Made by a program: the position numbers and the translations under genes
The notes under the pieces: generated by a model
What the model saw: only the letters and a program-made list of their open reading frames with translations
The model's database searches: none
Told to the model about the DNA's origin: nothing
In this document: piece by piece, positions 25,111 through 32,840 of the stretch
Layout: the number at the start of each line of letters is the position of its first letter
Position numbering within the stretch: position 1 is the stretch's first letter
NCBI GenBank assembly: GCA_903858115.1
Contig: CAIOHR010000349.1
Coordinates: 47,649 to 111,648, forward strand
From: an uncultured Pirellula sp.
GTDB taxonomy: Bacteria; Planctomycetota; Planctomycetia; Pirellulales; Pirellulaceae
DNA length: 64,000 nt
Reading direction: 5' to 3'

Positions 25111-26688
25111 TTATTGCAATTCGAGGACATTTGGCCTTCCTGCTTCGAACATCTGGCGAAGTTCACTCTCTAGCAACGCCCGATTCCAAATCGCCAACTC
25201 ATCCATTCGACCGCGAAAAGCACGCGTTCTTTTTTCCAAATGCCTTTCCGACGGCAACCAGTTGCCAAGCCGACACAAACTTGGCCTGATAAGCACTTCA
25301 TGATCGATAGTACCTTGCCGAACCAATATTCCATTCGCAAACACTTGTCGAGTTTTGTCTCGCAAGGAGATCACCATAGCCACTTGCACCCATTTCCCGA
25401 TAGGCAGTGGATCTCCGATAAAAGAGTCACTCGCGTCGCTACCTTGCACGCCTCCCTTGGGCAGTCCTTGTCTGGTAATCTGAAAATGCACATCGCCGTC
25501 TTCCAAATCATCTGAATTCAAAATTGCATTCATTTCATAATCCAAGCGATCAATCTTGATCCACGCCGCGATGGTGTACTCTCGAAACGCTCCAGGGATA
25601 CTCAATTCCACACGTTCGTTGTCCCCGTCAAAGAGCAGCGAGTCTTTTCCGGGCCAGCGTCCCGATACCCAACGAGCCCCAACGATTCGTCCGTTGGGGA
25701 TGGCATGTTCTGTGTGCCTGAGTTCGTTCTCAAGAACCGATTCATCGTTCGTTTTGTGGAACGGGAAAAAGGCGATCAATCCTGGGGCTTTCAGCAGTTG
25801 TTCGATGTGACTTTGCCAACGTACCAAGCCGATTTGGTTAGGAGTAGGAAAGTCCGCGGAATCCATCTTGGGAGCTAACGCCACGACGCCCTGGCTATAG
25901 CGATTGGCTTCACCTTCGAAGACCTCTTCCATCACTTGTCTCGACGTATTATGAGCAACATTGACTTGACCATCGAATACATAAAGATCACTTGCGCCAA
26001 CACTCTGATCGACCCCCAATGCGAACTCGGTTCCCAAATCGATATACTCGGCATCGGGCGTCATGATCGAAAACCCTTTTGCCGATGGCGGAACGATCGC
26101 ACGCAGCTTTCCATACTCGACTCGAACGTGCATCGAATCCAAAATCGTCCAGCGAGCCGGCGCATTGACAATCAAGTCTGCGCCTAAGGCGAACCGTAGG
26201 TGTGCCACGCCAGCGACCAATTCGTAATCTCCCGGTTCGAACTTTCTTCCGAGCGGCCCTTGATCCGCAGCGAACTTGGCCCCTGCTTCATCGACGAAAA
26301 TGGCTACACTTGAGGTACTATTTTCTGAAATGTCATTGATAGAAACAGCTGGTGTGCTTGCAACTCGGTTTCTCGTTGAGTTTGCTAACCAAAGCCAGGT
26401 TCCAACAGAAATCACGACCGCAGCAGCTACCGCAGTAATGGAGTATGCGATCGCATTGGAAAACAAAGCCCTTTGATTCAGTTGAACGATGTCATCGATT
26501 GCCGCTTGCTTGCCGGGTAAACCTGCAGCAACTTCGGCCAACGCTGAATCGAGGTTGAGGTGCTCTGCAAACGTCTGCCTCGACTTCGCGTCGGACCGCA
26601 AAATCTCGTTTAGCTGTGCGACCTCATGCTCCGAGCCGAGTCCGTCGATGTAACGATTGATCAGGAAATCAAGGTCATACATACGCAT
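25111..26688 (-). CDS. FecR-like anti-sigma/transmembrane protein with C-terminal LamG domain
   Basis: This 525-residue protein follows the ECF sigma gene after five bases. The N-terminal cytoplasmic helical part (MYDLDFLINRYIDGLGSEHEVAQLNEIL) resembles anti-sigma/zinc-finger-less segments of planctomycetal FecR proteins. A transmembrane helix (AIAYSITAVAAAVVISVGTWLWL) follows at about 93-115. A FecR-type domain comes next (LRAIVPPSAKGFSIMTPDAEYIDLGTEFAL), then a laminin-G/concanavalin-like domain at about 330-520 (SLLFDGDNERVELSI, YTIAAWIKID, FRGRMDELAIWNRAL). Likely role: membrane control of the adjacent sigma factor in response to an extracytoplasmic ligand. The pairing is established in Planctomycetes; the ligand is unknown. 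Confidence 0.85.
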   Translation of the reverse strand: MRMYDLDFLINRYIDGLGSEHEVAQLNEILRSDAKSRQTFAEHLNLDSALAEVAAGLPGKQAAIDDIVQLNQRALFSNAIAYSITAVAAAVVISVGTWLWLANSTRNRVASTPAVSINDISENSTSSVAIFVDEAGAKFAADQGPLGRKFEPGDYELVAGVAHLRFALGADLIVNAPARWTILDSMHVRVEYGKLRAIVPPSAKGFSIMTPDAEYIDLGTEFALGVDQSVGASDLYVFDGQVNVAHNTSRQVMEEVFEGEANRYSQGVVALAPKMDSADFPTPNQIGLVRWQSHIEQLLKAPGLIAFFPFHKTNDESVLENELRHTEHAIPNGRIVGARWVSGRWPGKDSLLFDGDNERVELSIPGAFREYTIAAWIKIDRLDYEMNAILNSDDLEDGDVHFQITRQGLPKGGVQGSDASDSFIGDPLPIGKWVQVAMVISLRDKTRQVFANGILVRQGTIDHEVLIRPSLCRLGNWLPSERHLEKRTRAFRGRMDELAIWNRALLESELRQMFEAGRPNVLELQ

Positions 26689-26693
26689 TTTTC

Positions 26694-27212
26694 TTACTTC
26701 GCCACTTCTTGTTGAACACAATCCAAAAGGATGCGTCTCATGCGATGCAACCACTGGTAAAAGGCACCGACCGATCTACCGCTAGTAGCCGCAACCGATT
26801 GAATCTTCAATTCTGATCGATAACTATCGAGAAGCAATTGTCGGTTATGCGGAGCAATCTTCTCAAGGCAGAGCTGAAGTGCCGTGCGTTGTTGTTCAAA
26901 TAGAGACTCTTGCTCAGCTGACTCACTCGCTATCATCTCCGCCACATCACCGGCGAGTACTAACCGATCGCGTCCATGATCGCGCAACCACGCTAGCACT
27001 TCGTATCGGGCAACGCCGAAGGCCCACTTTCGAAAATCCCCATCTTCTCGAAACTGATCGAACTTATCCCACAACACCAACGCGACTCGCTGCATAACAT
27101 CATCCGCATCAGCTCGCGCGGGGAGCAACCGTCGAATGTACGCGCGTACACTCGATTCATGCATGGTGAAGGAGCGCAGAAACAGCGAGTGTCGACTGGG
27201 TACTGAGCTCAC
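26694..27212 (-). CDS. ECF-type RNA polymerase sigma factor (planctomycetal family)
   Basis: This 172-residue sigma-70-family factor has region 2 in SSVRAYIRRLLPARADADDVMQRVALVLWDKF, with the conserved DADDVMQ core, then DFRKWAFGVARYEVLAWLRDH. Region 4 is the helix-turn-helix RSELKIQSVAATSGRSVGAFYQWLHRMRRIL. Its ATG overlaps the preceding lipoprotein stop (ATGA), and it is followed by the FecR-LamG gene, the standard sigma/anti-sigma order. Promoter targets cannot be read from the window. Confidence 0.88.
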   Translation of the reverse strand: MSSVPSRHSLFLRSFTMHESSVRAYIRRLLPARADADDVMQRVALVLWDKFDQFREDGDFRKWAFGVARYEVLAWLRDHGRDRLVLAGDVAEMIASESAEQESLFEQQRTALQLCLEKIAPHNRQLLLDSYRSELKIQSVAATSGRSVGAFYQWLHRMRRILLDCVQQEVAK

Positions 27213-27670
27213 TTCAAATCGAACTTGAATTCGTTGGGTCCCGACTCGGTGACGTCTGCAGTCAGACCGGACTTGGTTGGTATCGAGTATTTTTCAGGAA
27301 TGATCCACTTAATCTCGGGGGGGAGAGCGACACCACCAGCGGAAACGTCGACGTCTTTTGGCGTCTTATCAATAACCTCGACCCGACGAATCGAAACAAC
27401 GTGGGGGCCCGCCACCACTCCATCTTTCTCGACATGTGTTGTCAAATGAAAACGACCGGCATTGTCTGTTTTGCCAACGCCTGTTGAGTTCCCAGCTTTG
27501 CTTGTGAAAGTGACTTCAGCGTTTTCGATTGCCTTTCCTTGGTAAGTGACCGTTCCTGATGCGCGGAATCGCTTGGGCCAATTGGGATTTTCTTCTGGTC
27601 CGCCAGTGCATCCAACGATGGATAACATTCCCAAGCAGACCAGGGAAACACAAAAAAAAATTTTCAACAT
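27209..27670 (-). CDS. lipoprotein with transthyretin/carboxypeptidase-regulatory-like fold
   Basis: This 153-residue lipoprotein has a lipobox LSIVGC at the end of a hydrophobic signal. The mature part reads as a single Ig/transthyretin-like beta-sandwich: SGTVTYQGKAIENAEVTFTS, KTDNAGRFHLTTHVEKDGVVAGPHVVSI. In Planctomycetes such proteins are routinely found next to DUF1559 pseudopilins, as here (DUF1559 lies directly upstream). It is coupled by overlap to the ECF sigma gene. It probably sits in a membrane, facing the periplasm. Confidence 0.8.
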   Translation of the reverse strand: MLKIFFCVSLVCLGMLSIVGCTGGPEENPNWPKRFRASGTVTYQGKAIENAEVTFTSKAGNSTGVGKTDNAGRFHLTTHVEKDGVVAGPHVVSIRRVEVIDKTPKDVDVSAGGVALPPEIKWIIPEKYSIPTKSGLTADVTESGPNEFKFDLK

Positions 27671-27761
27671 CTAAACGCAGCTCTCTTTGAATTGACTTAA
27701 GTGGGATTCACCGGAATCTCTGTAGTGCCGCGAGTGCCGGCGAATTCGATTACCGCACAAT

Positions 27762-27800
27762 TTAGCTTACCGAGTTCAAGCTTAGCTTACCAAGTTCAAG
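27762..27800. repeat. short direct repeat
   Basis: Two adjacent copies of AGCTTACC(G/A)AGTTCAAG lie between the DUF1559 gene and the lipoprotein gene. Confidence 0.6.
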
Positions 27801-27821
27801 CCGAGTCGCGATGCGACTCGG
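27801..27821 (-). terminator. hairpin downstream of DUF1559 gene
   Basis: A perfect stem of nine base pairs (CCGAGTCGC / GCGACTCGG) with a three-base loop begins 24 bases after the DUF1559 stop. There is no following T-run, so it may attenuate or stabilise the transcript rather than terminate it. Confidence 0.45.
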
Positions 27822-27844
27822 CCACAATTGCACATCGAGTTGCG

Positions 27845-28954
27845 TTACTGTTCGCTGGCTACTTCGCCACCATTAATGGTTGCGAGCGCACCCCAAACTC
27901 CGTATGGACTCGGTCCGCTTAGACTTTCGGGAGCCCCTGAATTCCCGGCATCGATACTCTCGGAAATGAACCGAACGGAACCATCGCCAAAAACACAGCT
28001 GACACCTCCGGTATGCCAACTCTGGGCCGACATAACTCCGCGTGCGTTAATGTTACCGATCAAGCACGATGGACTATTGGGCGGCAAGATGGCGTTGAAT
28101 CCTGTGTAGATCGGCATCCCATCATAGGCACGCGTTCCGCCCGTTCGATATACCGAAATGCATGGGAATCCACCACACGCTGGCACGGAAGCTCGAATCT
28201 GTCGAGTTGCGCGATCGACTTGAGCCAAACAAAGCGCTGGGTTGGTTGTGATTCCAGTTAGTCCTTCGATCGTTCTTCCAAAAAGAGATCGGTCTCCCTT
28301 CGGGAAACAACGCTCTGATATCGCCATCGTGTTGCTTGTCCCGTCGGTGATGTCCTTAAAGCCAGTCCAGCTTCTTGTACCGAACATTCCGCGTCGTTGA
28401 TAGGCGCCTTGGTCTTGAATGCCCGTCATGTGATCGCCGTGGCAGAACGCATAACTTGTCGTCGCGGCGGCACCACCTGCCCAGCGTCCACCGCGAGGGT
28501 CGCCGACAGGGCTATCCGAAGGGCAATTCATGCCCTTCACTTGAAATTGCGAGCCCCAAAGATCGTAACTTGCTTCCCAAGGAGCGGGGCCACCTGGCGG
28601 AAAAGAATTGGCTCCAAACGTTTGCGGAGATTGAATCATATTGTAGAGGGCACTTTCCTCCACAAAAGGCAAAAGACCGACCATCGCATTGATGCGATTT
28701 TGGTTACTTCGCGGATTGCCCATACCGGTTGGACCGCCAGATCCGCCTGACCCTGCCGGGAATCTCTTGTACGCATCCGCGTAATTATGCAATGCTAACC
28801 CAAACTGCTTCAATTGGTTCGTGCACTGCATTCTTCGCGCCGCTTCTCGAGCCGCTTGAACTGCTGGCAATAGTAAACCCACCAAAATCCCAATAATCGC
28901 AATCACTACCAGTAACTCCACTAGAGTGAATCCGTTTCTGTACCGCCTCATCAT
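27845..28954 (-). CDS. DUF1559 type II secretion/pseudopilin-like protein
   Basis: This 369-residue protein has a prepilin-type N-terminus: short basic leader RRYRNG, cleavage before FTLVELLVVIAIIGILVGLLLPAVQAAREAARR. The rest is the DUF1559 domain of Planctomycetes (LKQFGLALHNYADAYKRFPAG, a central GTSNTMAISE block, and near the end ARGVMSAQSWHTGGVSCVFGDGSVRFISE with the H-x9-DG signature). GGAG lies ten bases before the first of two adjacent ATGs. These proteins are expected in pseudopilus- or surface-fibre-like assemblies; the role of individual members is unknown. Confidence 0.93.
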   Translation of the reverse strand: MMRRYRNGFTLVELLVVIAIIGILVGLLLPAVQAAREAARRMQCTNQLKQFGLALHNYADAYKRFPAGSGGSGGPTGMGNPRSNQNRINAMVGLLPFVEESALYNMIQSPQTFGANSFPPGGPAPWEASYDLWGSQFQVKGMNCPSDSPVGDPRGGRWAGGAAATTSYAFCHGDHMTGIQDQGAYQRRGMFGTRSWTGFKDITDGTSNTMAISERCFPKGDRSLFGRTIEGLTGITTNPALCLAQVDRATRQIRASVPACGGFPCISVYRTGGTRAYDGMPIYTGFNAILPPNSPSCLIGNINARGVMSAQSWHTGGVSCVFGDGSVRFISESIDAGNSGAPESLSGPSPYGVWGALATINGGEVASEQ

Positions 28955-29068
28955 GCTTTTACTCCATCCTAAAAAAACAAAAACCGCCGAATTTGAAACG
29001 CGCATCAAGTATCTCCGGCAGAAACCCGTCTTTTACGAATGAAATTGAATTAATAAGGGAAAAAATCC

Positions 29069-30478
29069 CTAAGGAACCTTCCATGTGTGTAATTCGCCAC
29101 CCGTATCACCTATGATTACAGTTTCGCTATCGCTAGACATGGCAACTCGGATCGGCAGAAGTCGCACACCCTTCGGAGCCTGAAACTCTGCCGACACCAA
29201 TTCGTTGAGCAGGATTTTCGATTTTTCCATTCCATCAGTAGACCAAAGCTTTACTGTGCCATCTCGACCGCAAGTCGCTAGTTCCCCCTGCGGTCCAAAC
29301 CGACAGTCGAGTACACCACCGGCGTGAGCGTCCGGTTTGGTCGCCAATGGCCAACCATCTTTCACGTCCCACCACACGAGGGTTCCATCTTCGCCGCAGG
29401 ATGCGATCACCTTCGAGTCGCTCCGCCACGAAAGAGCTCGGACAGACTTTTTGTGCTCGGAAAGGGGGAGGATCACTCCGCCGGTCGCTCCATCCCATAG
29501 ATGGATATTGCCGATTCTATCCCCTGTCGCCAAATACTTTCCATCGGGAGAGAATGCGACTGCGGTAACCCAATCGGTATGCTTGTCAATCGTCGCTTGA
29601 AGGCTGCCATCTTCCGTCGAATAGAGCTTTACTAGCCGGCTCGTGCAGCCGATTGCCACCCGTTTCTCGTCAGGTGAGATATCGGCTGCGATGATCGCAT
29701 CGGGTTCGTCTCCAATCGTCGCGAGGCGTTTTCCTGTCGCTACATCGAAAAGCACCACGGCTCCACTCCGAACTGGTTTGCCGCCAGCAACGAGAAGAAG
29801 TCTGCCGGATCTGCTAAATGTGATCGCCAGTGGCTCACCCTCTGGAAATGGGATCGTCCCGAGCGGACTTCGCGATGATGGGGTGAGAAGTTCGATTGCC
29901 GTGTACCGGCTGGCAGCCACGACTGGTGCACGTGGGCTGGTAGCCAAGGCTAGTAACGGATAGGGGCGTCGTGTTTCAATCGGGTTTATTGCAGGCAAGT
30001 TCGTTGGAACCGCCCCCAGCGCCCCATCGACGAGTGGTGCAGCTTTGAACCCGAGCGTTCGCATCGCTGCCACCGAACTGCCAGCGTTCTCCCTTAGTCC
30101 AGTATCAATCCACTGCGAAATCATGGACAGTGCCTCGATGGACAATCTTTCTCCGTCCGGAGGCATGCGTTCCCCTTCTTCCGTTGACCTGAGTACTTCG
30201 ATGAGCCGGCTCGCCGAGGACCGGCCGGCAACGACAATTTCACCTCCTCCACTCCCTTTCATAACCGCCGCATAGTTTGCGAGGTTCAAGCCAGCCTCCT
30301 GCTTACCATCGCCGTGGCATACAGAACAGGACTTCTTAAAGATTGCAGCGACATTGTCCTCGAACGTAATGGGTTTGCCATTATCTTCCTTACCATCTTC
30401 ACCGCGGACGTTGGCCATGAATGCAAAAGTCAGAATCACTGCAAAAATTGGAAGAGGCAGGCGACGCAATAGCTTCAT
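29069..30478 (-). CDS. PSCyt1 cytochrome-type domain + WD40 propeller protein
   Basis: This 469-residue secreted protein has a signal (MKLLRRLPLPIFAVILTFAF), then a PSCyt1 haem-type motif CSVCH at 51-55 in an otherwise typical c-type cytochrome-like domain (ASRLIEVLRS, GERMPPDGERLS). After about residue 200 it has WD40 repeats: LATIGDEPDAIIAADISPDEKRVAIG, HTDWVTAVAFSPDGKYLATGDRIGNIHLWDG, HKKSVRALSWRSDSKVIASCGEDGTLVWWD. It lies between the Big2-DUF1549/1553 gene and the DUF1559 gene in the canonical planctomycetal cluster. Biological role unresolved. Confidence 0.9.
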   Translation of the reverse strand: MKLLRRLPLPIFAVILTFAFMANVRGEDGKEDNGKPITFEDNVAAIFKKSCSVCHGDGKQEAGLNLANYAAVMKGSGGGEIVVAGRSSASRLIEVLRSTEEGERMPPDGERLSIEALSMISQWIDTGLRENAGSSVAAMRTLGFKAAPLVDGALGAVPTNLPAINPIETRRPYPLLALATSPRAPVVAASRYTAIELLTPSSRSPLGTIPFPEGEPLAITFSRSGRLLLVAGGKPVRSGAVVLFDVATGKRLATIGDEPDAIIAADISPDEKRVAIGCTSRLVKLYSTEDGSLQATIDKHTDWVTAVAFSPDGKYLATGDRIGNIHLWDGATGGVILPLSEHKKSVRALSWRSDSKVIASCGEDGTLVWWDVKDGWPLATKPDAHAGGVLDCRFGPQGELATCGRDGTVKLWSTDGMEKSKILLNELVSAEFQAPKGVRLLPIRVAMSSDSETVIIGDTGGELHTWKVP

Positions 30479-30538
30479 GGTATTCTCCGAGTCGAGTGAG
30501 GGTTGAACGGCGCAGTCCGAACCTGTGATGCCGAAGCA

Positions 30539-32779
30539 TTAATGATTAAAGAGGAACTCGCTAGAGTTGATTAGTCCAGCGAAAATGTCTTGATAGATAG
30601 AAGACGAATTGTTCTCCTCGACAAGTTCGAGCATGGACTCTAACTCTTCCTTGGTTGGGCGTCGAGCAAGAACGCGAATGAAGATCGCGTCGATGATCCG
30701 ATCCGGATTTGAATCGGCATCTACGATCTCTTTGAGAACTCCGTTCTTAGCAGCGGTATGGACCCTTGTACCAACAGTGTCACCAACCAGAAGATGCATG
30801 ACCTGCGACAGCGATGGATCGGTCCTGGTGTCACATGCACAAACGGTCTTCCGTGGCGACTGCCCAAAGGTATCGAGCACGAAATCACCCGTAGCTGCGT
30901 AGGATTGTTTGCGGTTGATGTAATTGATGGCCTTGGTGCCGACCGGTGCATTGGGAAGTGATCGAGGTACGCCCGTGACGGCTACAATGGAGTCGAGCAG
31001 CACATCTGCTCGAAGTCTTCGAAGGCGTGCGTGCGAGAACTGTCTGGTATCATCTCTTCCTGAAGGAGTCGGCTGAACCGATAGCTGGTAGACTCGAGAA
31101 TTGCAGATGTCACGGAAGATGGGTCGAATCCGACGCCCGTTCTCCACGAACCGAGCGGCAAGGGCGTCGAGAAGTGGACCGTTAGACGGCGGATTTGTGG
31201 CACGGAAGTCATCTACTGGATCAACGATTCCGACACCGAGCAATTGCGCCCATATTCGGTTGACAATATTTCGATTGAAGAGGTCATTTGCTGGGCTTTT
31301 GATCCAATCTGCAAGAGCACGACGAGGATCTCCTTCGCCTCCAACGGGGGTCAGTTCTCCGAGCAACTTTGCTGGGACAGGCCGGCCATCAACCGCATGC
31401 ATAGCCGGCGGCGCTGATGGATCAAATACGACTCGACGATCGCGACTGTCGCTGCCTGTCTTTCGCTTGACGCATGTGAAGAAGCTGACGAAACCGTAAT
31501 AGTCGTCCATCGTCCAACGGTCAAATGGATGGTTGTGGCATTCGGCGCATTGCATTCGCACTCCAAGGAATAGTTGCGAGAAGTCCGCCGCCAATACTTT
31601 GGGATTGAGTTTGTAGTCTTTGATCAACATGGTGTAGAGGCCTGTCTGGCCGTCGATGTTCGTGCTGCCAACAGCAGTCGCCATATCAGCGACGACCTCG
31701 TCGAACGGTCGATCGGCTGCTACCTGGTCCCGTATCCAGCCCAAGAATGCGTTCGCTGGTTTGTGAGAATCAGCCCGTCCGGTATAGTCATGACTGTTCA
31801 CCCGCAGGAGTTCACCCCAAAGGGCTGTCTGGTAATCGTTGAAATCTTCGCTGTTGAGCAAAGCATCGATTTTCTCCGCCCGCTTTCCAGCTGACATGTC
31901 CTCGTTGAAGGATTTGTATTCGCCAACCGTGGGTGGACGTGCCGCAAGGTCGAGTGTCACGCGTCGAAGAAATGTCTCGTCGTCACAAATTTCAGAAGGA
32001 ACGATCCGTAACTTCTTGAGCCGTTCAAACACAAGAGTATCGATGAAATTGTTCTCCGATGGGTTGGGCCATGCAAAATGATCGCCCGGCGGCAACACGA
32101 TTACCTCGGCACCGACAGTGAAACGGCTGAAACGGGCAAAGACGGTAGTGTCACCTGAACCTTTCGCATTGACCAGACCCTTCGAATCGATGTCGGCGAC
32201 GCTTGGATTGTTGGTACCAAAAAGTGCTAAGGATGTGACATCACGGGTGGATCCGTCTGCGTAGGTGGCTGTGACTCGCATGCTCTCCGTCCCGCCGACT
32301 TTGTCAAAGACCATGGCGGGCTGCGAAACGTGAATGCCTGCTACATCAGGTATGGTACCAACGTCGTCGGGGGCACCAGCGTCAATCCAAGCAACAAGCG
32401 TTTTAGCCAGATCGCTGTCGGACTCGATTCGCTTTCCGCCGGTATGAGGCACTGCACCTAGGGCTTTGAGCAGCAACAAACTCTCGCGCGGCATGGCAAC
32501 ATTGACTCGGCGCCCCGGTATCTCTTCAACCGCCCGGCGATAGTCACCAGCTGGATCGTACCCGAATAGCGAGAGCATGAAACCGTCTTTGCCGCGTGCT
32601 GATCCGTGGCAAGTACCGGAATTGCAACCAGCTCTGAAAAAGACAGGCATCACATCGCGCCGAAAACTCGGCACTACCGCGCTATCGGCTGTTGTCGTTT
32701 GAACGGCTGTATCCGATGCCATCACTGCAGTTCCAGCCACTTCCATAGCCATTGCCAATAGTAACAAAATCGACTTCAT
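30539..32779 (-). CDS. Big2 + DUF1549 + DUF1553 secreted cytochrome-type protein
   Basis: This is a 746-residue protein. The start MKSILLLLAMAMEVAGTAVMA gives a signal peptide; the frame is open further upstream but shows no better signal. The N-terminal haem-type motif is CNSGTCHG at 52-59, a CX4CH spacing instead of CXXCH. An Ig-like Big2 domain follows (MRVTATYADGSTRDVTSLALF). DUF1549 has QCAECHNHPFDRW; DUF1553 covers the last third (FNRNIVNRIWAQLLGVGIVDPVDDFRATNPPS, ending INSSEFLFNH). It is one of the ordered set DUF1501 > PPC protein > this > cytochrome-WD40. Confidence 0.9.
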   Translation of the reverse strand: MKSILLLLAMAMEVAGTAVMASDTAVQTTTADSAVVPSFRRDVMPVFFRAGCNSGTCHGSARGKDGFMLSLFGYDPAGDYRRAVEEIPGRRVNVAMPRESLLLLKALGAVPHTGGKRIESDSDLAKTLVAWIDAGAPDDVGTIPDVAGIHVSQPAMVFDKVGGTESMRVTATYADGSTRDVTSLALFGTNNPSVADIDSKGLVNAKGSGDTTVFARFSRFTVGAEVIVLPPGDHFAWPNPSENNFIDTLVFERLKKLRIVPSEICDDETFLRRVTLDLAARPPTVGEYKSFNEDMSAGKRAEKIDALLNSEDFNDYQTALWGELLRVNSHDYTGRADSHKPANAFLGWIRDQVAADRPFDEVVADMATAVGSTNIDGQTGLYTMLIKDYKLNPKVLAADFSQLFLGVRMQCAECHNHPFDRWTMDDYYGFVSFFTCVKRKTGSDSRDRRVVFDPSAPPAMHAVDGRPVPAKLLGELTPVGGEGDPRRALADWIKSPANDLFNRNIVNRIWAQLLGVGIVDPVDDFRATNPPSNGPLLDALAARFVENGRRIRPIFRDICNSRVYQLSVQPTPSGRDDTRQFSHARLRRLRADVLLDSIVAVTGVPRSLPNAPVGTKAINYINRKQSYAATGDFVLDTFGQSPRKTVCACDTRTDPSLSQVMHLLVGDTVGTRVHTAAKNGVLKEIVDADSNPDRIIDAIFIRVLARRPTKEELESMLELVEENNSSSIYQDIFAGLINSSEFLFNH

Positions 32780-32840
32780 ATTCACGATATTCACGAAGGT
32801 GGTCCCTGTTCCGTTTTCGCTTTCCGAAAGATTGATCCAA

